DNA of 5,681 nt from Candidatus Eiseniibacteriota bacterium (lineage in GTDB: Bacteria > JAFGKV01). Of the stretch, positions 1-5,681 are shown one piece after another. Every line of letters begins with the position of its first letter. Positions within the stretch are counted from its first letter, which is position 1. The translations under genes and the position numbers were made by a program. Under the pieces are notes generated by a model. That model was not told the origin of the DNA, ran no database searches, and saw only the letters and a list, made by a program, of their open reading frames with translations. The stretch is from contig JALOPK010000224.1 of the NCBI GenBank assembly GCA_025453925.1, positions 1-5,681 on the forward strand, in the 5' to 3' direction.

Positions 1-846
1 GGAGCCTTCGGGGATTGCATCGTACATGTCGCCGGTGAGCAAGACGAACTCGACCGGCTCATCCCACGACGTGTATGCCTCCATGATGTGCCGCTTGGTG
101 GCATTGATGGCGTCCCGGTCCAGGGGGTTGGTGTAGCCGAGGTCCTCGAGGGTGACAAGGTCCACCCCGTATCCCTGCCTGGTCTTCCACTCGACGAACT
201 GAGGGGTCTCTGCCGCGAATCGCGAACGGGACACCACCACATAGCGTGGACCCGTGCCCACGGCAAGCCGTGGAGGCTGGAACGCCTCGTAGTTTAGGAC
301 ATGGGCACGGTAGAGACGATCCCAGTGGGGGGAGATGGGTCGGGCAGGGTGGTCGAGTTCCGCCTCACCCTGGCCACCGGCATTTGCCACTCGCACTACC
401 ATGCGGGTGGCAACCCATTCATCGGGACCCAAGCGCCACGCTGGGCGGATCCCGACCCGGACAACCCGCAGCTCGCGCCAGACCGCGGGGTCGCTCACGT
501 GCACGAGGTCATAGGGCACATGGGAGGAACCGGCGGTGAGAACCTGCGCGGGCCGTCCGGCGCGCGAGGCCTCCACCACGTCCACTGACACCTCGACGCG
601 CCCACGAGCTCCGACCGCAACGAGTCCAATCCCCCGCTCATCTGGCCACGGCCCCGGCATCGCGTCCGAAAGCACGATCTCGATCAGGGTCAAGCTCTGG
701 TCGCTGAAGATCACGTGGGCCTGGATCCGCGGAGTCGCGAAGGGCGTCTCGGGTGTGGAATCGAGTTCATAGTGGGGAGCGGCGTGGAGTGTTGCGGTGA
801 GGGCGAGCACAATGGGGGTAGAGATCATCCTTCGATCCAGCGGCAT
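1..846 (-). CDS. Exported C25 (gingipain-like) cysteine peptidase, N-terminal part, cut by the left edge
   Basis: The frame is open without a stop from an ATG at 846-844 down to base 1, giving 282 residues; the 3' end is outside the window. Residues 1-22 look like a signal peptide: Asp-Arg-Arg, then a hydrophobic run IVLALTATL, with possible cleavage after LHA. Residues about 24-195 are a beta-rich pro-region with no motif I recognise. From about residue 200 the sequence matches the start of a peptidase C25 domain: RYVVVSRSRF (201-210), WKTRQGYGVDLVTLEDLG (220-237), an Ile-Asn-Ala-Thr-Lys-Arg helix, then the core strand EFVLLTGDMYDAIP (266-279), equivalent to the family's YVLLVGD. In this family the catalytic His and Cys come later, so activity cannot be judged. 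Such proteins are usually secreted and often end in a type IX sorting domain. The start is supported by GGAGGAG just upstream; the alternative Met7 has a worse spacing. The gene is divergent from the M28 peptidase. The C25 family call is fairly sure; the substrate is unknown. Confidence 0.83.
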   Translation of the reverse strand, partial: MPLDRRMISTPIVLALTATLHAAPHYELDSTPETPFATPRIQAHVIFSDQSLTLIEIVLSDAMPGPWPDERGIGLVAVGARGRVEVSVDVVEASRAGRPAQVLTAGSSHVPYDLVHVSDPAVWRELRVVRVGIRPAWRLGPDEWVATRMVVRVANAGGQGEAELDHPARPISPHWDRLYRAHVLNYEAFQPPRLAVGTGPRYVVVSRSRFAAETPQFVEWKTRQGYGVDLVTLEDLGYTNPLDRDAINATKRHIMEAYTSWDEPVEFVLLTGDMYDAIPEGS

Positions 847-849
847 CGT

Positions 850-856
850 CTCCTCC
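850..856 (-). promoter_or_regulatory. Ribosome binding site of the C25-like peptidase gene
   Basis: Read on the minus strand, GGAGGAG lies three bases before the ATG at 846-844, or five bases if only the GGAGG core is counted. It decides for the first Met over the in-frame Met7 (ATG at 828-826), which would be 23 bases from the same motif. Confidence 0.65.
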
Positions 857-1347
857 GGGGGTGGGCGATCTGGGAGCTCCGTTCGGTTTCCACTTCTCTT
901 GCCTGAGTGTCACAGGACCTGCCGCGAGCATGGGGACGAGAACCTCTCGGCAGTGGCATAACCGGGCAATAGCCAGCAAGCGTCGTGCCGGGAGGGCCGC
1001 GGGTCAAGTCCATCGCGTGAAGGCGTCATTGGGTCGGTGGCTCCTCTGAGGCTCGCCCCTCCCGAAGGTAGACCCCCGCAGACTGTGCTCCAACGTAGGC
1101 GTCGCAGAATCCTCCGATGCCCAAAACCGTGCAGGGAATGACCGCTTCCGGACAGAGAGCGAAGTTCGTCGCGCACCAGTCCTTTGCCCAGAGATCTGCC
1201 CGTCCGTCGCCCGAGCCCACTCCGACACGTGTGGTCGCCGTGGTCGGCACCGAGAAGCTCGGCGGCACAGGGCTTGCAGCTGCCATGGGTTCGATGTTCG
1301 CGGCACGCCACGCGCGATCGAGGGGGCACCTCTGTTACCCCCATCCC

Positions 1348-1354
1348 AAGGAGG
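1348..1354 (+). promoter_or_regulatory. Ribosome binding site of the M28 peptidase gene
   Basis: AAGGAGG is a near-perfect Shine-Dalgarno sequence, eight bases before the ATG at 1363. It settles the start at 1363 rather than the upstream in-frame ATG at 1117. A nearer ATG at 1355 is in a different frame and too close to the motif. Confidence 0.85.
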
Positions 1355-1362
1355 ATGTCCGA

Positions 1363-4257
1363 ATGCATACTCTGGGCGCCCTGCTTCTCTTCCTCACGCT
1401 CGCCCCCGCGGCACTGGCACGACCGGCTCTTGTGTCGGTGGATCTGCCGGCAAAGGAGCTGGTGCTCCGCTGGCAGGAGATGGGGATCCCCACGTTCGAC
1501 GTGTTCGAGGGTGTGGCCATTGCGGAAGTGGATGATTCCACGTTGCCGCACCTTCGTTCGAATGGGTTCTCGGTGAGAGTGATTGACGCCGACCCCTGGA
1601 GTGACCCGTACTTTGTGGGTGCACGGACGCACGACGACCAGAATCCTCCCGGAAGGCTGGTCTGGCAAGGGAAGCATACCGCGCTGTACAAGATCGCCCG
1701 TGCCGAAGCACACCGGGTATTCACCGAGGGGCTGAGGCTCCGCGAGCTGCCGCGGCGAGAAATATCCGAGAGAGTATGGAACTCCATGCTCCAGCAGAGA
1801 ACCCTCCTCTTCCGCCAGGGTCGCTATCCGTTCATCGAAAGCCTGATCGACCAGGTGAGCGGCGACTCCCTGGCGGCGTACACGCAACGCCTTGAGGCAT
1901 TCCGCACGCGGCTGATGCTGACCGATAGTTCATATGCCGCCACTCAGTGGATCGCCGATATGTTCTCCTCATGGGGCTATCCTGCGGTCTTCGACAGTTT
2001 CTTCGTCGACGGGAGCTGGGTCGGGGAGTTCCCGGGGACAGGATACGAGCGAAGCGTCATCGCCACCGGGCTCGGCGCCCATACTCCTTCAGACCATGTG
2101 ATCCTTGGCGGACACCATGATTCCATCGTGTGGCCCAACTTCTGGGATGCCCTGGAGTATGCCCCGGGAGCAGACGACAATGCTACCGGCGTCGCCACCG
2201 CGCTGGAGGCAGCAAGGATCTTCCGCAACTACTCATGGGATCGCACGATCCAGTACATGGCCTTCGGTGGCGAGGAGCTCGGGTTGTTCGGTTCGTGGGA
2301 CTACGCCATTGAATCCTCGCAGGCAGGCCGCGACATCCGCGGGGTGATTGGCCCCGACATGATCGGGTATCTGGACGACGGCATCTGGGAACTCAATGTC
2401 TGCCACGCAGATCACGCCGCCTGGCTCGCGGGCTTGTACGCTGCCGTTGGCCAGGCCTTCGTGCCGTCCATCACCATGTATCCGGTCATCTCGTACGATG
2501 GCAGCGATCATGCGCCGTTCAACGCGGTGGGCTACTCCGCCATCGCCTGCGAGGAACGGTGGATTCCGAACAACCCCCATTGGCACGCCCCGACGGATAC
2601 TTGGGAGCAGATCACGCCGGAGTACTTCGCGGCCGCCGCCAAAGTGTGCATCGCTACTACTGCCGTGCTCGCCCTGTTCCCTGACGAGGTCGCCGGTGTC
2701 GAGGTGGTGGACATGGGCAATGGCGCCGATCTCCTCGCGCGCTGGACACCCAGTGCCGAATGGGACATCCAGAGCTACCGGGTGTACTGGCGAACCGAGG
2801 ACGGCGTGTATGCCGAGGCGCAATCGATCCTCGTGGGAGGCGCCAGCGCCGACTCCTGTGTGATACCCGGCCTCGTCACCGACGAGACGTACTTCGCGGT
2901 TGTGGTGGCCCGAGACGCGGATGGTTACGAAAGCTTCATGGGAGTCGAGGTCTCCGCGACTCCCCGCACCGCGCCTGAGGCGCCCGGTGCAGTCGTGGCG
3001 ACCCCAATCCGCCATGGTGTGGCGCTCCAGTGGGACGCCAACACCGAGACCGACGTGGAAGGCTACCGGGTGTACCGGCGCGTGGGTGCATCGACCGACT
3101 TCCACACGCTCACGACGGAACCCATCCCCCAACCCGCGTTCATCGACTCGTCCCTTGGCTTCGGCGAGTACTACTATGTCGTCAGGGCATTCGACATCGA
3201 CGGAAACGCGGGGGCGCCCAGCGCAGAGGCATTCGCCCGCCCCATCACCCTTGACCAGGGGATTCTCGTGGTGGACGAGACGCGGAACTACACGACCCTG
3301 CCAGACGTCCTTCAAGACGATTTCTACCGCTACATCATGGAAGGCTCGAACTTCACCGAGTACGAGTATGGCGTGTCCGAGGAGAAGCCCCGGCTAGCTG
3401 ACCTGGCGCCCTTTTCATCGATCGTGTGGCACGCCGAGGACTTCGCTGAGTTCTTCGCCTCCGGCAGCACGGGAGACCTCCGGCAGTACCTGGACGCCGG
3501 CGGAAACCTCTGGCTGGTTGGCTGGAAGCCGACCGCCGACCTGACGAACGACGCAACCTATCCGAAGGACTTCGGGCCCGGCTCATTCGTCCATGACTAC
3601 CTGAAGGTCAGTCGTGCCTCGCTTTCCGGAATCGCAGACGCCGTGGCGGGGGCCCGTGGTCTGCTCGGGTATCCCGATCTCGCCGTTGAGGCCGACAGCA
3701 TCCCGGTCCCATCGTGGAACGGCACACTGCGTTACGTGGAAGCATACACCGCAACGGTCGGTGAACCCGTCTACCTCGTTGACGCGCAGGACGACCAGAA
3801 CCCGTTCGACGGCGGCATCTGCGGGGTCCGCTACCTCGGGACCGACTTCCGAACCATGGTTCTGGGCATCCCACTCTACCACATGGGCCGGGAACAGGCC
3901 CGGACGACGGCCCGTCAGGTGCTCCGCGACTTCGGCGAGCCGCTGGCCGGCGAGCAGGCCCCGGATGGCGCCGTCGCCCCGCGCGAGATCCGTTTGCTCT
4001 CGGTGGCCCCCAACCCGTGCTCCGCGGAACTGAGCGTCAGATACGCGTTGAGCCATTCCGGGCACGTGCGCGTCACCCTCTTCGACTTGGCGGGTCGGGA
4101 GATCATTCGGTTGGTGGACGACACCCTGCCGAAGGGGGTGCACATCGTCACGTCGCCTCTCGGCGCCGCGGGGTCGAAACTCGGCGCCGGGGTCTATCTT
4201 TGCCGTCTCGCTCAAGGCGGCCTGCAGACGACGCGGAAGGTTGTCCTCATGCCCTGA
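1363..4257 (+). CDS. Secreted M28 zinc aminopeptidase with two FN3 domains, GATase-like domain and C-terminal sorting domain
   Basis: The gene is complete, 964 residues. M28 peptidases are di-zinc enzymes that usually remove N-terminal amino acids. Domains in order: signal peptide 1-19 (hydrophobic core LGALLLFLTLAPAA, cleavage after ALA); a putative pro-region about 20-150 with a small alpha/beta unit; M28 domain about 155-435; FN3 about 442-534 and 537-627; a glutamine-amidotransferase-like alpha/beta domain about 632-858; C-terminal domain about 876-964. All expected metal-site residues are visible: His251 and Asp253 in GGHHDS, bridging Asp272 in GADDN, catalytic Glu304 and ligand Glu305 in GGEELG, Asp332 in GPDMIG, His383 in SDHAPF. 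The C-terminal domain starts with VAPNPC and ends with GVYLCRL and a Lys-rich KVVLMP tail, as in type IX sorting/FlgD-like domains, so the protein is probably exported and surface-held or released. The middle alpha/beta domain lacks the Cys of the GATase elbow. The start is fixed by AAGGAGG. Family and domain order are firm; the GATase-like call and substrate are inferred. Confidence 0.93.
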   Translation: MHTLGALLLFLTLAPAALARPALVSVDLPAKELVLRWQEMGIPTFDVFEGVAIAEVDDSTLPHLRSNGFSVRVIDADPWSDPYFVGARTHDDQNPPGRLVWQGKHTALYKIARAEAHRVFTEGLRLRELPRREISERVWNSMLQQRTLLFRQGRYPFIESLIDQVSGDSLAAYTQRLEAFRTRLMLTDSSYAATQWIADMFSSWGYPAVFDSFFVDGSWVGEFPGTGYERSVIATGLGAHTPSDHVILGGHHDSIVWPNFWDALEYAPGADDNATGVATALEAARIFRNYSWDRTIQYMAFGGEELGLFGSWDYAIESSQAGRDIRGVIGPDMIGYLDDGIWELNVCHADHAAWLAGLYAAVGQAFVPSITMYPVISYDGSDHAPFNAVGYSAIACEERWIPNNPHWHAPTDTWEQITPEYFAAAAKVCIATTAVLALFPDEVAGVEVVDMGNGADLLARWTPSAEWDIQSYRVYWRTEDGVYAEAQSILVGGASADSCVIPGLVTDETYFAVVVARDADGYESFMGVEVSATPRTAPEAPGAVVATPIRHGVALQWDANTETDVEGYRVYRRVGASTDFHTLTTEPIPQPAFIDSSLGFGEYYYVVRAFDIDGNAGAPSAEAFARPITLDQGILVVDETRNYTTLPDVLQDDFYRYIMEGSNFTEYEYGVSEEKPRLADLAPFSSIVWHAEDFAEFFASGSTGDLRQYLDAGGNLWLVGWKPTADLTNDATYPKDFGPGSFVHDYLKVSRASLSGIADAVAGARGLLGYPDLAVEADSIPVPSWNGTLRYVEAYTATVGEPVYLVDAQDDQNPFDGGICGVRYLGTDFRTMVLGIPLYHMGREQARTTARQVLRDFGEPLAGEQAPDGAVAPREIRLLSVAPNPCSAELSVRYALSHSGHVRVTLFDLAGREIIRLVDDTLPKGVHIVTSPLGAAGSKLGAGVYLCRLAQGGLQTTRKVVLMP

Positions 4258-4290
4258 TCCGCTGGTCCGCCCCCATCCCCGTCGTTGTCA

Positions 4291-4318
4291 TCGCGGCGCG
4301 GAGTCTCCCGCGCCGCGA
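4291..4318. terminator. GC-rich hairpin between convergent genes, probable bidirectional terminator
   Basis: TCGCGGCGCG (4291-4300) and CGCGCCGCGA (4309-4318) are perfect inverted copies. The G at 4301 and C at 4308 can add an eleventh pair, leaving a six-base loop. The hairpin begins 34 bases after the M28 stop and lies about 80 bases past the stop of the convergent sulfatase-like gene. No T-run follows on either strand, so it is not a textbook intrinsic terminator. Position and stem strength make transcription termination or 3'-end protection the likely role. Confidence 0.6.
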
Positions 4319-4359
4319 CCCGGTCGGGAGGCACGAACGGAGGATCGCGCACTGACGAC

Positions 4360-4375
4360 TCGCCGTCTGCGGCGA
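4360..4375 (-). terminator. Small hairpin just past the sulfatase-like gene stop
   Basis: TCGCCG (4360-4365) and CGGCGA (4370-4375) form a perfect six-base stem with a four-base loop. It sits 23 bases beyond the TAG (4399-4401) of the minus-strand gene. There is no T-run after it. A stem this short can arise by chance in GC-rich DNA, so this is a weak call; it may act together with the larger hairpin at 4291-4318. Confidence 0.3.
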
Positions 4376-4398
4376 TCGGCTGACGGGAGTGGGCGCAA

Positions 4399-5681
4399 CT
4401 ACTCGCTTCGGACATACCCCAGGGCGCGAAGCTGTGCCTGCAGAGCCGCGGAATCGGCGGGCTCCCTGCGATCATGGGTGTCGGCGACGAGAGGCGCCGC
4501 CAGGGCGAGGCCTTCGCGAAGTCGTTCGGCCGCACGCCTGGTCTGCTCCGGCAGGTTCGCCGCGCACTCCTCGGTTTCCCCTTGGTCGCCGGCAACCCTG
4601 TAGAGCTGCTCATGGACTGCGTACTCCCAATCCTGCCCCGGATTCGCTCTGACGGGCTCGATGTACTTCCAGCCATCGGCAACAACGCAACTACGCACAG
4701 GCCAGGCTTTGTCGCCGGGGTGGGTAGACGCCATGATTGGTATGTGTCTCACGAGATCCTCGCCCCGGAGCAGTGGCACGAGACTGACGCCGTCGCAGGG
4801 CGCCCCCGTCCGGACGCCCGTGAGCTGGCAGACCGTGGGCAGCATGTCCACCGTGCTCACCGGAGCATAGATGTGCGTGGCGCCCTTCCGACGGAAAGCG
4901 GGATCGTGCAGAAGAAAGGGAACGTTGATGACTTCCCCGTGCAAGGATGTCACGCTATGCTCCGCGAAGAGCCTCGAATGCTCCCAGAACTCCTCACCAT
5001 GATCGCTGAGAATGACCACGAGGGTGTTGTCCCAGAGCCGATCGCGGTCGAGGGATCGGAGAAGATCGGCCGTGGCGTCGCACGCGGTCTTCACGCCCCC
5101 GTCGTACGCTGCCTGCACGTACAGGCTTTCACTCGGCGTCAAACGGGGAAAGCGCTCATCGCCGAACGCCGAAACCGGCAGTAACCCCCCGCCGCGACTC
5201 AGGTCGCCCAGCCTCCCGCGGGCCAAGTCGCGGCAGAATACGTCCCTGTTGTAGGGCGTATGCGGTTCATACGTATGCACAAAGAGAAAGAAGGGCGAGA
5301 GGTCGTTGGCGCCGAGCCACGACCGGACATGGGGGAAGACGCTCTCTACCTTGCCGAGGATATCTCCGAGTTCCTCGCTCCAGAAGTACTGATGAAACCC
5401 CTGTTCGAATCCTCGTGACCGCAACACTCCCCCACCGGTGAATGCGGCGCAGTAGTATCCTGCCCGGCCCAGCGTCTCCGCCAGTGTGGCATACTCGGTC
5501 GGCACTCCACCGTTCCGATCGATGTTCCGATACCGTGACGTCATGAACTTGGCGGTGGCGGGCAGAGTCCATGGTCCCGCAGAATGGGCACTCCGGAAAA
5601 TGAAGAACCCGCGATCATCGATCAGCGAGTCCAGCCTCGACGAAGTATCGCGAACCTGGTACCCATAGCAGCCAGCAATCC
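4399..5681 (-). CDS. Sulfatase-fold hydrolase (alkaline phosphatase superfamily), cut by the right edge
   Basis: The frame is open from the right edge to TAG at 4401-4399, giving 426 visible residues numbered here from base 5679. The N-terminus is missing: the first residues, AGCYGY (2-7), match the stretch just after the metal-binding DTLRADH of sulfatases, so perhaps 40-90 residues including a signal peptide are lost. The ATG at 5544-5542 is internal, because homology-like sequence continues upstream. Family landmarks are VHTYEPHTPY (His135, His140), metal-binding Asp226-His227 in ILSDHGEEF, His247 in LHGEVINVPF, STVDMLPTVCQLTG, and the tail LRALGYVRSE, common in this group. The position of the formylglycine motif (Cys/Ser-x-Pro-Ser-Arg) reads Thr38-Leu-Pro-Ala-Thr after Gly-Pro-Trp, so no residue convertible to formylglycine is seen. 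Sulfatase activity is therefore doubtful, and a Thr-nucleophile phosphoesterase or transferase is an alternative. The superfamily call is firm; the reaction and substrate are open. The gene is convergent with the M28 gene. Confidence 0.88.
   Translation of the reverse strand, partial: IAGCYGYQVRDTSSRLDSLIDDRGFFIFRSAHSAGPWTLPATAKFMTSRYRNIDRNGGVPTEYATLAETLGRAGYYCAAFTGGGVLRSRGFEQGFHQYFWSEELGDILGKVESVFPHVRSWLGANDLSPFFLFVHTYEPHTPYNRDVFCRDLARGRLGDLSRGGGLLPVSAFGDERFPRLTPSESLYVQAAYDGGVKTACDATADLLRSLDRDRLWDNTLVVILSDHGEEFWEHSRLFAEHSVTSLHGEVINVPFLLHDPAFRRKGATHIYAPVSTVDMLPTVCQLTGVRTGAPCDGVSLVPLLRGEDLVRHIPIMASTHPGDKAWPVRSCVVADGWKYIEPVRANPGQDWEYAVHEQLYRVAGDQGETEECAANLPEQTRRAAERLREGLALAAPLVADTHDRREPADSAALQAQLRALGYVRSE

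Larger units (their letters stand above)
847..1362. other. 516-base divergent intergenic region, no convincing gene
   Basis: This spacer lies between the start codons of two divergent exported peptidases, so it should carry both promoters. I see no sigma-70 pair with good spacing on either strand and no Bacteroidetes-type TAnnTTTG box. A minus-strand TTGACC (1002-1007) lacks a -10 box at the right distance. Small inverted repeats are visible: GCCG/CGGC (1237-1240 with 1245-1248), CCGAG/CTCGG (1250-1254 with 1258-1262), and a G5/C5 pair (1322-1326 with 1338-1342) next to the downstream ribosome binding site. Short open frames cross it, but none has a good ribosome binding site. The frame of the M28 gene is open back to an ATG at 1117, but those 82 residues do not look like protein and would bury the signal peptide. 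No tRNA, repeat array or mobile element end was seen. Confidence 0.6.

Noticed and set aside
88-772. Several plus-strand open frames of 60-97 codons
   Set aside because: All lie antisense to the C25-like peptidase gene, which has a signal peptide, a ribosome binding site and family motifs. Their products are Arg/Gly/Pro-rich.
1117-1362. In-frame upstream extension of the M28 gene to an ATG at 1117 (82 extra codons)
   Set aside because: It would place the signal peptide inside the protein, has no ribosome binding site, and ignores the strong AAGGAGG before 1363. The extra residues are low-information and Arg/Ala-rich.
910-1887. 325-codon minus-strand open frame
   Set aside because: It overlaps the spacer and the N-terminal coding part of the M28 gene. 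The product is rich in Arg, His, Gly and Cys without motifs, so it reads as a shadow frame.
2233-3315. 360-codon minus-strand open frame
   Set aside because: It is antisense to the M28 and FN3 coding region, in an arrangement that produces long chance frames in GC-rich genes. No domain or ribosome binding site supports it.
4474-5184. 236-codon plus-strand open frame
   Set aside because: It lies wholly antisense to the sulfatase-fold gene, whose frame shows clear family motifs. The product is Arg-rich with no recognisable domain, as expected of an antisense frame in GC-rich DNA.
5402-5414. GTTCGAATCC-like sequence resembling a tRNA T-arm
   Set aside because: It lies inside the sulfatase-fold coding sequence (Arg-Gly-Phe-Glu-Gln codons read backwards), with no flanking acceptor stem or anticodon arm.
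5542-5544. ATG as start of the sulfatase-like gene
   Set aside because: The same frame continues upstream to the window edge with sulfatase-like sequence (AGCYGY and the nucleophile-site region), so this Met is internal.
1-5681. CRISPR array, insertion sequence, phage or defence system
   Set aside because: No regularly spaced repeats, terminal inverted repeats, transposase or integrase motifs, or defence-gene motifs were seen on either strand.

Overview
The window is GC-rich DNA. It most resembles a Gram-negative bacterium of the FCB (Fibrobacteres-Chlorobi-Bacteroidetes) assemblage or a related candidate phylum, such as Candidatus Eisenbacteria, Latescibacteria or Zixibacteria. The reasons are large multidomain exported peptidases, a gingipain-type (C25) peptidase, a C-terminal PNP...GVY...K domain of the type IX secretion/FlgD-like kind, and a sulfatase-fold enzyme ending in a LRALGY-type tail. 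This placement is inference from protein style. No rRNA, tRNA or taxonomic marker gene is present.

There are three genes, two of them cut by the window edges. Positions 1-846 (minus strand) hold the N-terminal 282 residues of an exported C25-like cysteine peptidase. They cover the signal peptide, a beta-rich pro-region and the start of the catalytic fold; the catalytic His and Cys lie outside the window. A 516-base stretch without a convincing gene (847-1362) separates it from a divergent gene at 1363-4257 (plus strand). That gene encodes a complete 964-residue secreted M28 zinc aminopeptidase with all metal-site motifs, two fibronectin type III domains, a glutamine-amidotransferase-like domain without a visible catalytic Cys, and a C-terminal secretion/anchoring domain. 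A 141-base convergent gap (4258-4398) with two hairpins follows. Positions 4399-5681 (minus strand) hold the C-terminal 426 residues of an alkaline-phosphatase-superfamily (sulfatase-fold) hydrolase that runs off the right edge.

The genes do not form an operon, since their order is minus, plus, minus. The two peptidases are divergent and both appear to be exported. They could share regulation from the 516-base spacer and serve extracellular protein breakdown, but that is inference. The sulfatase-like gene is convergent and probably separately transcribed. I found no mobile element, CRISPR array, phage gene, tRNA or evident new defence system. The most notable points are a Thr-Leu-Pro-Ala-Thr sequence where sulfatases carry the Cys/Ser-x-Pro-Ser-Arg formylglycine motif, and the unusual domain chain of the M28 protein.
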